DNA of 22,987 bases from Sphacelaria rigidula (taxonomy: Eukaryota > Phaeophyceae > Sphacelariales), in assembly GCA_964200075.2 (NCBI GenBank), contig CAXNAA020000293.1, positions 1 to 22,987 on the forward strand, given 5' to 3'. Positions 1 to 9,560 of the stretch are shown here, piece after piece (positions within the stretch are counted from its first letter, which is position 1; every line of letters starts with the position of its first letter). The notes under the pieces are model-generated. The model saw nothing but the letters and a program-made list of their open reading frames with translations, did no database searches and was not told the origin of the DNA. The translations under genes and the position numbers were made by a program.

Positions 1-1379
1 TATTATTATTTCCGCACATTAGTCCGATCTCGCGAACCCGTGGTCACAAACGTTGAGTACGAACGTCAATAAAATTTATCGTCTTGTTTTTACTCATCAC
101 GACGGTATAGAGGATATGACACGTCCACACACTGGCCAGTGTAATGATATCATGACACACATACAAAGATGAATCCGCGTTAATATCATTCTTTCCGTGA
201 AGGATCGCCTCAGCCCCTCGAATAGACAGACTTGAGGGGCGTCAAAGGGAGGGATGATGTGGGGACCACATATGTGTGAGCGCAATGGACATCAGGATAC
301 ACATGTGAGGCGGAGGAACAATCTCAGGAACGGGGTCTGCCCAGTGACATACTTGGGCGAACTCGAAACGTTCAAACCTATGAAACTGGATCTTCGGCAA
401 CCTGGGCAACGGGGTCTTCGGTACAAGAGCTCGCAATGATGGGGCTACCGCATGAACCCTGGTTAAACGCTGTCGGTAGTGTCGTACCGACTCGTTCAGT
501 TGTCCTTGCCTATCATCGTCCCACGGCCAACATCCTTGTCTAAATGACAAGATGGAGAATTACGCCTCGCTCTGAAGATCCTTCGGCAGCAGGACACAAC
601 GTTCTTCTTCGGGACCCGTAACTCTACTGCCTCACCTCCTAGCGAAGCCTAGTCTACATGGAAAAGGAATATAGCGATGTTATTCCCGGGTGGGGGCAGG
701 CGGGGGAGGGGGGGGGTATTCGTGGTCTTCAAAATGGTCAAGGGCGAACGATTCTCGAAAACTGAAAACAGCTGCAATTTGCGGCTGAGCATATGGGGTC
801 GTATCCATGGATATGCTGATAGTTCAGCAATCATATGTAGCTTAAACGAATGCCCTGACGAGACGAAATATGTTCTAAATACATCTTACATTGGTATTTT
901 GTCGAAAAAGGGGCAGGCGCTGTTTGAATTTTTATTCGTCTCATCTTGCCGGCCGTGTTTTCGTTCTCTCCGAGTGCCACCTAGACTGGTATAATTAGCT
1001 GAAGCTCCAGCAGCGTCATTTTTTCGGCAAAAACAAAACACAGTTGCCACAAAACTGGCGCCTTCCTGCCACTTGCACGTTATGACAACTTCAATGTCGA
1101 CTGTTGGATGTAGACCTGATGTACGGTGTGGGTGTGTTTGAAACATGAAACGGAAAATGAATAATCTTTTCCCCGATTGTCCCCCCCTCCCCCCTACCGC
1201 GTGGAGCATGCCTGTTTCAACAAGCGTCGAAACCCATTATGTGCACGTTAGAACGGCAGCTTGAACCGAGAACCACTCGCTTAGGATGTCACGCAGTGTG
1301 CCCTACCTCGTAACAACACGGCCCTACGCCCGAGACGCTGTGAACGACCAAGTTGGTGTTCTAGGAGATTTGAGCAGTG
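1..1379. other. Unassigned left edge
   Basis: I recognise no gene here. Short open frames occur on both strands, but none has a familiar motif or convincing splice borders. Two homopolymer-rich patches stand out: a G-rich run at about 689-716 and a C-rich run at about 1181-1197. The region lies upstream of the first TBC exon I can support, so it may hold 5' exons, the promoter or intergenic DNA; the sequence alone does not decide. Confidence 0.4.
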
Positions 1380-1690
1380 TTGAGAATCAAGTATCAAAAT
1401 ATCGAGTGTCGATCGCGATTTTCGGCAATTCTCAGTATCGGAATCGCGAGCTGGTAAGCCGATATTTTCGATAAGCTAACTCGCTCCCTCGGGACATTTC
1501 TTTCAGAAATGACCCTCCGAAAACAGCAACAAAGGCCCAGGAAACCAGAAAACCGGTTGTTTGGCCACGTTCCGAGTATCGGTAAAAATATCGATATCGA
1601 CGTTTTTTCGTCGATACTTTGAAAAATCGTATCGAACTTTTTATCTCGATCGATTCTCGTCACTGGCTTTGACCAAAAAAAAAAAAAAAC
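1380..1690. repeat. TCGAT-rich stretch with small palindromes and an A-run
   Basis: This stretch is dense in TCGAT and ATCGATAT words. It holds a perfect 8-bp hairpin (TATCGACG, six T, CGTCGATA) at about 1594-1615, and ends in an A homopolymer at about 1675-1689 just before a tRNA-like sequence. The pattern resembles decayed interspersed repeat DNA ending in a poly(A) tail. No boundaries or coding capacity could be established. Confidence 0.3.
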
Positions 1691-1703
1691 TTTATGAAAT
1701 GGC

Positions 1704-1776
1704 CGCGCCCCGCTGGTCTAGTGGTCCATCTGACACCATTTTATCGGGAAGAACGCGGGCTCGATTCCCGCCAAAT
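1704..1776 (+). repeat. tRNA-like sequence (SINE head or tRNA relic)
   Basis: An A-box-like TGGTCTAGTGG lies at 1714-1724 and a B-box-like GGCTCGATTCC at about 1758-1768, at normal tRNA spacing. The T-arm forms a perfect 5-bp stem (GCGGG with CCCGC). The expected acceptor-stem halves do not pair, so it is unlikely to be a functional tRNA. A tRNA-derived SINE head or tRNA pseudogene fits best. It is a different sequence from the two minus-strand tRNA-like units near 19.6 and 22.3 kb. Confidence 0.5.
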
Positions 1777-2621
1777 GCTGTTGGATCTTGTCTTGAAAGT
1801 ACTACTTCTATTACAGTATCTGGTTTCCGTCGTTGAAGCCGTGAGGACGTGAGTGGCAGAAGAGTGTTTAACGAGAGTTAACGCGGCGCGCGAGTGCTCA
1901 TAGTCATGATCTAATACGCAAGACCACAATGTAAGGCATGTGCTGGAAAGAAGTAGGTTGATTCCTTGGGACGTTGGAACGACAGACCCGTTCCGAGGAA
2001 AGGGAAGGGTTGAAAGAGAGACAGGAAAAATAGTATTCAGCCCATGCCTCGAAACTGCACCTCGAGAAGAAGTATCGAGCTTGCCCCAACACAACAGTTG
2101 GTTCAGGCGCACACTAAGCACCGAGCAGCTCTCCCAAAGTCGAAGTACCCGTACTTCACGAGTAGTCCTCTCTCAAAAATGGGTAACTTCGCTCAGGGCA
2201 AATGAACGGTTGGATTGGGGTTAGACTTGGCATGCGGTGTGATGTTCGAACACGAAACAAGCAAAGACGATCGTTCGTTGATGCAAAGAAGGGGCATGAG
2301 CGACGGTGCTTCTTCTGTGAGTTCTCCTGTGATCAGGGCTGCACAGCAAACAGAACGCACTTGTGAGGAGTCCATGTGACTACGACTCGCAACGGTATCC
2401 GCTCAGCTATCAAGTCCTTCTGTGAATCGCGGCAGATGCCAGGCAGCTTTTGGTGTCGTCCTCGTGAAGCAGACGGTCTACCTTGCCTGCCGAAGAACGG
2501 AATACTGTACTGCAGTCAGTGCCGCTCATATTTGTTGTTCGAACGTTTTTCTCTCGCCCGCCGTTTTGCCTGGTTCCATCCAATTGCTGCGACGCGATGC
2601 CGGTGTATATCGCTTGCATAG
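1777..2621. other. Unassigned region before first recognised TBC exon
   Basis: No confident gene. Plus-strand open stretches at 1940-2224 and about 2200-2370 have mixed composition and no recognised motif. The exon upstream of exon A should end in phase 2. I looked for a GT donor giving that phase and found none I trust; the GTGAGT at about 2318 does not give the needed phase in an open frame. An upstream coding exon could still be hidden here. Confidence 0.35.
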
Positions 2622-2719
2622 GTCCAGCGCGGTGTGCAAACGTTTCAAGCTGAACACTTACGACCCCTCCGTGATAGCGGGATGCGTTGAGTCCGGCGGC
2701 GTGACCGACCGCTGCAGAG
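2622..2719 (+). CDS. TBC-domain protein, exon A (start of TBC domain)
   Basis: This is the first exon I can place in the Rab-GAP gene. It ends with residues VIAGCVESGGVTDRCR, which resembles the opening of a TBC domain, where an 'I..GG(I/V)....R' segment precedes a conserved 'W..L.G'. The 3' border is a consensus donor, AG|GTGAGT at 2720. The last codon is split after one base (phase 1) and is completed by the first two bases of exon B to give Gly, so the joined text reads CRGLLWLTMVG. The 5' border is uncertain: ATAG at 2618-2621 is a possible acceptor, but the frame stays open upstream to 2422 and an acceptor at about 2512 is also possible. The gene's N-terminus is not identified. Confidence 0.55.
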
Positions 2720-3435
2720 GTGAGTTTGAGAGGTACCGAGGACAATCAAGAAGATTTTTGGCCTCCTCGTTTGCACTTGAAGGGGGATTGAAATAAAAGA
2801 GATTTGGTGAGTCGTATCGTTGGCCATGTGCATCTTTGAAGCGAACATGAACACGCATTTTTAGTCGCAGCCGTGCAGAGGTCGCACCAGAAGAATAAAG
2901 AGCCGTCGCAGCGTCGCTTGTATCGACAGCAGAATTCCAACCATGCGTGTCGCTGGTGTTTGTCGATTCGATCATTGAAACATCCTTCCCCGTCGCTGTC
3001 TCTCCTGTCTGTTCCTTTTTGTTGCTTTGGGGTATCAGATGACGCTCGCCGCAATGATCGCCAATCCCGATTGACTTGGGGCTTTCGTCTCAGACAAATG
3101 CGACAGGCTCTCGTGGGGTTTTTTATATGCCGAGCTATCCGAAAACAAGTGATCAGCGATATGCTCCAATTCTGTAGTATCAGAGGACAATTCTTCCTCA
3201 AAAACTCGGCGATGCTTAGATCTCTACACGGGGTGATCGATCTAAACCTACTGTGCTAAACTCGATGACGCATCATGTCATAGTGCAAACATGTGGCAGT
3301 CGCTCTGGTACACGCGCAGCTGACCCTCGTTTTACCGCCTGTCAAACCTGGTTTCCGTCGCTGGGTGTTGCCCTGTTTATCGATGGAATGTGAATGGCAC
3401 GGGCGCTGAAAACGGATGGTCGCGTTGTCTTACAG
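2720..3435 (+). other. Intron A-B of TBC gene
   Basis: This 716-bp interval starts with GTGAGT and ends with a short pyrimidine-rich stretch and TACAG. A plus-strand open frame at 2873-3259 (128 codons) has no recognisable motif, and I treat it as chance. No repeat or RNA gene was seen. Confidence 0.5.
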
Positions 3436-3551
3436 GCCTACTATGGCTGACCATGGTGGGCATGGATCCTACTGAAGCGAAGTCTAAGGGCGTGCTCGGA
3501 GTCATGGCAGACCAACAACCGGAAAGTCCGGAAGAACAGTACGACCGCTTG
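3436..3551 (+). CDS. TBC-domain protein, exon B (W..L.G segment)
   Basis: The acceptor TTGTCTTACAG precedes the exon and GTGAGA follows it. The exon supplies the last two bases of a split Gly codon and then LLWLTMVGMDPTEAKSKG, matching the conserved 'vW..l.G' start of TBC domains, and ends with PEEQYDRL, which resembles the 'Y..LL' element downstream. It ends in phase 0. Junction A-B is phase-consistent and reads through smoothly, which supports both exons belonging to one gene. Because B ends in phase 0 and exon D needs a preceding phase-2 end, at least one exon must lie between them; exon C meets that need. Confidence 0.6.
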
Positions 3552-6032
3552 GTGAGAAGTGCCCCGGATGTAATGCCATCGGTCACACCATACCATGAAA
3601 CTGTTTTTTTTGCTCTGTTCTACACACGTGCTGGTGCTGTGGTTGTAAAGTCTATAATGGGTTTGTGGATGCGGTGTGGCGCAGGTTGACAGCTATCAGG
3701 AGAGTAAGTCCCTCGTGGAGACCGGCCTCGTGCATGAATTGTATGTTTCCACACATGTTGAAACAAAATTAGCACGGGGTACTCCGAGCCGACAGTACCG
3801 TACTGATTGTACCGTGCGAATGACCACTTAGCAGGGCTGGGACACCCGCGATCCATCCGTGAAGAATTTCAATTGCTCTGCCGCACTCTGAGAGCAAGTA
3901 GAAGGGGGGGGAAAGTCCGTGAAATGTCGATCAGGTGCATGGCGGAGAAAGCTCAAGTTATTGAAATGCGAGCAATGTCCACAACACTGCACGTTGATCC
4001 TGATGAAAAAAGAGCAATCGCGCCCGTCGTAAGCAGTGTGTCGTGATGACATCACACACGATCTGGTACTCTCTTGTCAGGGGACGGTCTCTCCTTCCCG
4101 AACAGCTTTACAGCGTCTGTAGGCAGAAGGCACTGTTGTCATCAACTCGGCTGTATGGCCATGTCTTGTTCGAGACATCTTATAAACCCGAAGGGCCCGA
4201 AAAGATGCGACGAAGCCTGAGTGGTGATTGTTACCTGTGCCACTATGATCATCGACCAAAAAGTTTCCCGAGTTGAACGACTATGCTGGCAAGATCCGGC
4301 GCTTCTTGCGCACCTATTTTACATCGTTTCCTCCGTACTTGTCGTCAGAAAGTAAAGAATGTTCCGAAATGAGTTCCAGTATCGTGCATAATCATCCTCT
4401 TCGCCTACGAGGCGCACAAAATCCCGTGGGTCGCATACATTATTGCGTCAACACCCACCTGCGGCCTCAAGCTACACATACGTCGAGTATCAGAATTATC
4501 AGACATGCCGTCTTCATATTGTTCAATACTGCTGGTTTTGGCGGCGAGAGGAGGTTTTGTCATACGAACTGGATCCAAGCAAAAAGTGGAACATCAGATA
4601 CGAAGGTTTTCCATTGCTCAGCTCTGAATGTGCGAGCCCAAAACTTCGGATACGTGTTGGTATCCTCGTTGGAACAATCGTGCTGTGCTCTGTCACCCTT
4701 TTTATTCGTGATCCTCTGGAGTCGAGTCAACCAGTGATGCGGCGACTTTCATGTTGCTGATCATTCTTTAAACCTGTGCATATTTGAATCAGTCGGGCTC
4801 AATAGACAAAAGTTAAGCATGTGACCTAGCATGGTTGCTCGTATCATGGGAGTAGCCTTGTGTGTAAAAATTACAACGCATGATTTCGAGACTGAGCGAG
4901 GGAAGGGATCTCAGTGGATGACGGGGTCGGTACATCTCTGTCATGTTGCAAAGCCTCCACAATGCGTCTTTGCTCTATGTGTCAATGATATGACACCGGG
5001 AACAGCATGAGGATCACTACAATCGTCCGCGGCGTATCCACCCCTTTTCGTGTTCACTTCGCGAACATATGTAAGGTGTGTGCTTGCGGGAAGGGCTCAA
5101 CTGCGCCAGGTGATATGTATTCCTGGTTTAGACACGGAAGTCACCGCGTATCCCAGAGCAGTCGCGAGTAGCCTCATGGCATGCGTGCAGGTGACTGCGC
5201 TGCGCGAAAACATTACACAGCACTGCGGATGTTGTGACTGGTGTGCGGGGTTGGAAGAGAGAAGAGCTGCAAATAACACGAGCTACGTGCCATTCCGCCG
5301 CCAGGGTGGACGATCTGTCGGATCGGTAGTGTCTCACCTTAGTTTCAAGTGTACAATATGCCGATTTAACATCACCCACCCTAGCGGACAGAGGGTGGAA
5401 TGCCAGAGAACCTTTCGATTAAACTCGTACACGAGGGCAACGGGAAGTCAAAGAAAATACTTGTGTGCCTATGCGTCGCCTGCGATATAATGTGGGAAAT
5501 TATGCATAAAACTGTCTTTAAGGTGTCGGTGAATCGTGACGAAGTTGACAGGGTTCTATGAAACGATTGGGAGCTCGGTTGGATTATATGCGTGTCGGGA
5601 GGGTACTTTCATTTTTTGAGAACTTGATGTAGCTGTGGATGCTGTAGATAACAACGCAGCAACATGCGTAGCAACCCCATCACCTTCCGCTCGGGCAGAA
5701 TGTTTTCTTTTTCACCTGTTTTCCTCGGAAATGTACTCACGAGATCCCTTGAGTGTATGGACTTGCAATGATTTTTTGTCGTAGGAATGCGAGACCTACA
5801 TATGTAGCTTCTGAATGCGCCAACATACTGCACCATGCTTGGTGCATCAATCACGTGGCGTCGGCGTCTGACATTATCGCAAGCTCCATTTTCAATTTCC
5901 AAATGGAGAATCGCCACCACCTACCTCACCTCTGGCATGTATCTTCGTTCGTCGTCGTGTCGCGGCTGCTCAATTTTCTCTATTCGTGCCCTCGTACAAC
6001 CTAAACCGACAAATGGAAAACGAAAAACTTAG
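3552..6032 (+). other. Intron B-C of TBC gene (2.5 kb), nothing recognised
   Basis: The interval is bounded by GTGAGA on the left and CTTAG on the right. Open frames at 4273-4737, 4443-4760 (with a hydrophobic stretch near its C-terminus) and 5050-5490 (several Cys residues) have no recognised domain, no partner exons and no repeat copies in the window. I treat them as unproven. The acceptor at 6030-6032 has a poor pyrimidine tract, so this border is the weakest in the gene model. Confidence 0.4.
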
Positions 6033-6889
6033 CACCGAGCAATGAACGGCACGGCGACCACTCCCGTGGACCACTCTCGCGTGGAAGAGAGGCCGCGTGC
6101 CATCAGCCGAGAAAGTTCATCAACCACCCCTAGTCCTGCGCCCTCAGACTCTGTCGTGGTCGAGTCCAAATCCGCAACAGCGACTACCAACGGCGGAGGC
6201 CGAGCGGGATCCGGCACTGTGAATGGAAGACAGCAAGACGACAGCATGGAAGGCGACCCTTTCATTGACATCTCCACCAGCGCAAATGGTACTGGAACGA
6301 ATCTTGGGACTGACTCGAGGAGCGATTTCAAAACCGGAGGCAGCGCCGCCAGTGGAAGTGGAAGCGGCGAGGCCGGCGGTTTCAGTGTGGGGGACGAAAG
6401 CGTTGTATTGTGGGAGGAGCCCTCGGTCGAGGGATCGGCGCCAGCGACGGCGCCAGTAGCAGCAGCAGGATACCTTAATAACGGCGGGTTGGGCAGCCAG
6501 CACACCAAGGGGTCGGGCCCCGCATTAGTGCCAGACGGCGACGATACTGATGGTGCACCGGCTGACGGCGTTCACACTTGCGTCAACACTGGCGGTTCGA
6601 CCCAAACATCGGCTGTGGACGAATCCACGGCGGCGGATATCGGTTTCACGAACGCACCTGCCGACGGCAAAAACGGCATGAAACAAGCAGGAGGGAGAGG
6701 AGAAGAGATGGAATCGCCGCAGGACAGCGTCACTGGGACGGATGACAGCGCCGCAAATGGAGGGGGAAGTGGCGACGGTCCCCTGAAGAGCGCTGACGAG
6801 ACCCAGAACGCGGTGAATGATGAGGAAGATATGGTTACTGCCTCGGCGGCCCCGGCGCGTGTTGTAGGATGGGCGAGCGGACTTTTCAG
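6033..6889 (+). CDS. Low-complexity exon C, probably an insert within the TBC domain
   Basis: This is a long open frame (ATG at 6042; in-frame stop at 6030-6032) encoding about 285 residues rich in Ser, Gly, Ala, Thr, Asp and Glu, with runs such as SGSGSGEAGG and almost no hydrophobic core, so it is predicted disordered. It ends in GWASGLF plus a split codon at a good donor, TTTTCAG|GTGCGT (phase 2). The one base contributed by exon D completes Arg and gives GLFR-FSAVERVPGLYSALL. If joined to exon B through the CTTAG acceptor (phase 0), it is a large disordered insert between the W..L.G and Y..LL elements of the TBC domain. Alternatively ATG 6042 is the start of a separate transcript or gene. 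The frame is supported by its length and composition; its place in the gene is inferred from phase alone. Confidence 0.6.
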
Positions 6890-6935
6890 GTGCGTCGTGC
6901 GTTATCGGTGGCGTTGATCAAGTCAGTTCAGGGTC

Positions 6936-7450
6936 TGTGTACTTCCTCTGTCCCATGAAAAAAGTGGATTATGTTCACACGGGCCCTTCGTTTTGCCCGA
7001 TGCGTGAGGCGATCACGATTTTGATGTTTTTGGCGTTTTTTGAGTCGGGATCTTCGAGGTTTTCCCCGCGCGCTACCCTGCGCGGGCGAACGACCGCAAA
7101 AACTCAGTCGACCCGAAAATGGCTGTTTCTGCCCCCCATTTGCGCGGGGAAGAACGTCGAAGCAAATGTGAAAAAAAAAAGAAGCGAGGGCGTTATGCGT
7201 CCTCGCCGTCATTAAAGCTTGATCCTAGGTAGTCCCAGGTCTTCGTGACGGTCTCATGATCGTATTTTACCACCCTCTCCAATATTCCCGCCCTCTGCCG
7301 CGCCGGGTACTGCTTCCCTAAATCCGTGAGTGGACCTAGAATACCCTCCGGCACTCTTGACTTGCTTGGCGGAGTGGCCAGCGCAATCTCCATCGCCACG
7401 GCGTAACAGCGGCCCAATGATACTTCGGCGCCCAGTTTACGACGTGTGTG
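6936..7450 (-). repeat. Unclassified interspersed repeat, copy 1, with minus-strand ORF end
   Basis: This copy aligns almost without gaps to 9258-9560. Shared landmarks are ACTTCCTCTGTC (6940 and 9265), GTTTTTTG and CGAACxxCCGxAAAAA (7087 and 9413), and GCGTAxCxGC at the far end (7400 and 9509). On the minus strand it carries a frame ending at 7193 that includes SLGRCYAVAMEIALATPPSK and a C-terminus KTWDYLGSSFNDGEDA, followed by about 250 bp resembling a 3' untranslated region. Copy 2 translates to SLGGRYAMATI in the matching place, so protein-level similarity is kept. I do not recognise the family; a transposon-encoded protein end is the simplest reading. Confidence 0.55.
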
Positions 7451-8182
7451 TTGATGGGAAAGCCTATCGTGGTTGTAGTGGGTAGTGATATTTAACGTCG
7501 ATATTCTTCGGAGAGAAGAATCGGGTAGTTAGTTCGGGGGGTGGGTGATATTGAGGAATGCTAAATATGAGCAATTTCGTCCTCTAAAGTCTTGATAAAT
7601 ATGATTCCGATGTATATCTTGTGTTTCCTTTGAGTCATCTCCCTACCTTGATACTTTGATTAAACTTAGCTATGTCATCGTGGGCACCTCCGTTGGAGAG
7701 GTTGGGACCCCGCAACCGACTTTGCTTCTCAGAGAGGGAAAGCACTCGTGTCGACCACACTGCGACGTTTTGCTGTTTTATACGTGATTTGATATACCAG
7801 TGTGATGAAAGGAAGCGGGGTTATGTCTAGCGAGTTGCGGTCATGTTTTTTTTGTGCAAAGAGCAAGACTTCTAATATCGTCTGAAGTTTGTTTCGGAGT
7901 CATTTCCATTCACTATCCATGCCCTACGCAACGAAGCGAGTTCTCAATGTAGGAACATGTAATCGGCAAGCCAGAACAGTGCATCAAGAAGCGCGGCCGG
8001 AAGGCACACGCTTTTGGTATATTGTGTGTTTGCGTACCTTCCGACTACACCAATAGTCGTCAGCGTGCTCAGTGTTGCACACCCGAGTCTCATCAACACA
8101 ACCAAGTGACAAAACTTCGAAAACGCATCTCTTGAGCATACGTTCCATGCCTTGCATGCTGCTGTACATGGTACTCGCATCT
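7451..8182. other. Unassigned intronic DNA
   Basis: No gene, RNA or clear repeat was recognised. The weak similarity of repeat copies 1 and 2 may continue a short way past 7450. Minus-strand open frames at 7944-8219 have no recognisable motif. Confidence 0.35.
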
Positions 8183-8445
8183 CTTGGAAACAATGAATGG
8201 TAGACGTTCGGAGAAACATCCCCCGAACATACGTTTCATCTCAAGCCTCCTCCAATGGCGGACACACACGACATGCCCGGGGAGGACCCCTGGCCGCCCC
8301 CATCTCCCCCCACCCCCCTCCTCCGCCACCCCCNNNNNNNNNNCCCCTTTGGAAAAAAAAAAAGGTAGACCTCCGGAAAAACACCCCCCCAACACCCCTT
8401 TCCTCTCCCCCCTCCCCCAATCCCCCCCCCCCCCCCCCCCACCCC
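8183..8445. other. Assembly gap with low-quality duplicated flank
   Basis: Ten Ns occupy 8334-8343. The right flank, from about 8348 to 8427, follows 8183-8262 nearly base for base: CTTGGAAA, then GGTAGAC at 8199 and again at 8364, then CGGA.AAACA and CCTC. Many G, T and A positions are replaced by C in the second copy, and both edges of the gap fade into C runs. This looks like poor sequence at contig ends that failed to merge, not a biological repeat. The open frames across the gap are not genes. Confidence 0.7.
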
Positions 8446-9010
8446 TTTTCATTCCCTTAAATCTTTCCAAGTCACCCGAGAATCACTCATTTGTTGTCCT
8501 TGGAGTCCACGTATCATGGCCGAACACATACCGCAACTAACACGAGAATAAATGTCCAAAACATCATATTTGTGCTGCGTATATTGTTTTTTTTATCGAG
8601 AAATCGAGAATTTGTTCTGTGTTGGACATGTGCATGTGCCGTATTTCCTACGTAAAACCCTCCACAAATGTCGATGTTTCGATCACTTCTCTTCTGACCC
8701 CATCTCCACCTCCCTCCACCTCGCTCGTCCGCGTCCCCGGCCTGGCATAACATAGGAGATCAAGCACAACGAGTTTTATAACACCAACACCGGCGACCGT
8801 CCCAGAACAAGCGTGAGTTTGACATGCTGCTTGTGGGTATGCATAACAAGGGCTTCTTCCGCGCTGATGCGAAATGACGACGCTTCTGTCCTTCATTTTT
8901 ATCTGCTGTGTCGTGATTTGCCTTTCCCGCCCACATGTTTCCGTTGATGGTGTCCTGCTTCCAACGCCCCCTTCTCCCCTCGCCCCTTCGCCCCTCCATC
9001 CTCGATTTGT
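8446..9010. other. Unassigned intronic DNA
   Basis: No gene recognised. Pyrimidine-rich patches occur at 8696-8740 and 8965-9000. Open frames on both strands carry no known motif. Confidence 0.35.
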
Positions 9011-9200
9011 GTTGAAGTGTTTGTGTGTATCGTATAAAAGAAGCGGAGTAAGCGCCCGCATGTTGGAGGTGTCTTTATTAGAAGTAGGAACGGTGCTCCG
9101 TCTCGAAAGGGATACGTGGTCAACGGCCAAACAACTAGGGCAATCAAAGAATGAGTACGCGCTCCCTCGTCCCCCCCCGTTCCCCGTCCCCCGCCCCAGT
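9011..9200 (+). mobile_element. 5'-truncated LINE 3' end (copy A) with C-rich tail
   Basis: The sequence from about 9011 to the stop at 9152-9154 matches the C-terminal coding end of the larger LINE at 18978-19081. Translated with one frame shift it gives KCLCVSYKRS and then IRSRNGAPSRKGYVVNGQ, against IRSRNGTASRKGCAVNGQ in the larger copy. After the stop come GTACGC and a pyrimidine tract dominated by C (9155-9200). 5' truncation is typical of LINE insertion by target-primed reverse transcription. The C-rich tail recurs in all four copies in this window. Confidence 0.7.
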
Positions 9201-9257
9201 TACCCAGAACAAGTCCGTACCGTCAAGATATCACCCCCATATCTCCCCCCTACACCT

Positions 9258-9560
9258 GCCTTGCACTTCCTCTGTCTCATAAGTCAGAGTACCTACATTT
9301 TTACGGACCCTCAACCGTGTCCGATCTGTTTCATCATTTCTTTTGTTGAAATCTTCGGTGTTTTTTGGGTGTATAACGTTTTTTTTGTCCCAACCGGTGC
9401 TTGAACCATCCGGCCGAACAGCCGAAAAAAAATCAATTGATCCCAAAATAGCCGCATTTCACATCTTTCTCACGGGAGAAGAAGTATCGAAAACGATTGT
9501 CGCCATTGCGTAGCGGCCACCAAGCGATATGTCGACGCTCCGTTTGCGAGGTGGGAGTGT
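9258..9560 (-). repeat. Unclassified interspersed repeat, copy 2 (internally deleted)
   Basis: This is a diverged copy of 6936-7450 in the same orientation. It lacks about 220 bp corresponding to roughly 7170-7390 of copy 1, which removes most of the C-terminal coding part. The remaining minus-strand frame includes PRKRSVDISLGGRYAMATI, which lines up with RRKLGAEVSLGRCYAVAM in copy 1. The element is inactive as seen here. Confidence 0.55.

Noticed and set aside
1704-1776. Functional tRNA gene
   Set aside because: The T-arm is good, but the acceptor-stem halves do not pair and the anticodon arm is unclear; it is more likely a SINE head or relic.
2200-2370. Possible zinc-finger-like exon (CFFCEF...CDQGC)
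   Set aside because: The spacing does not fit a standard finger, two frames are open at once, and the donor phase does not match exon A.
4273-4760. Open frames with a hydrophobic C-terminal stretch
   Set aside because: Two overlapping frames of similar length, no recognised motif, no splice partners; treated as chance within an intron.
5050-5490. 146-codon Cys-containing open frame
   Set aside because: The Cys pattern does not match a known zinc-binding spacing and there is no supporting context.
6029-6508. 159-codon minus-strand open frame
   Set aside because: It is the antisense shadow of exon C, whose codon composition leaves the opposite strand open.
8184-8540. Proline-rich open frames across the N gap
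   Set aside because: They are products of C-rich low-quality sequence and the gap itself.
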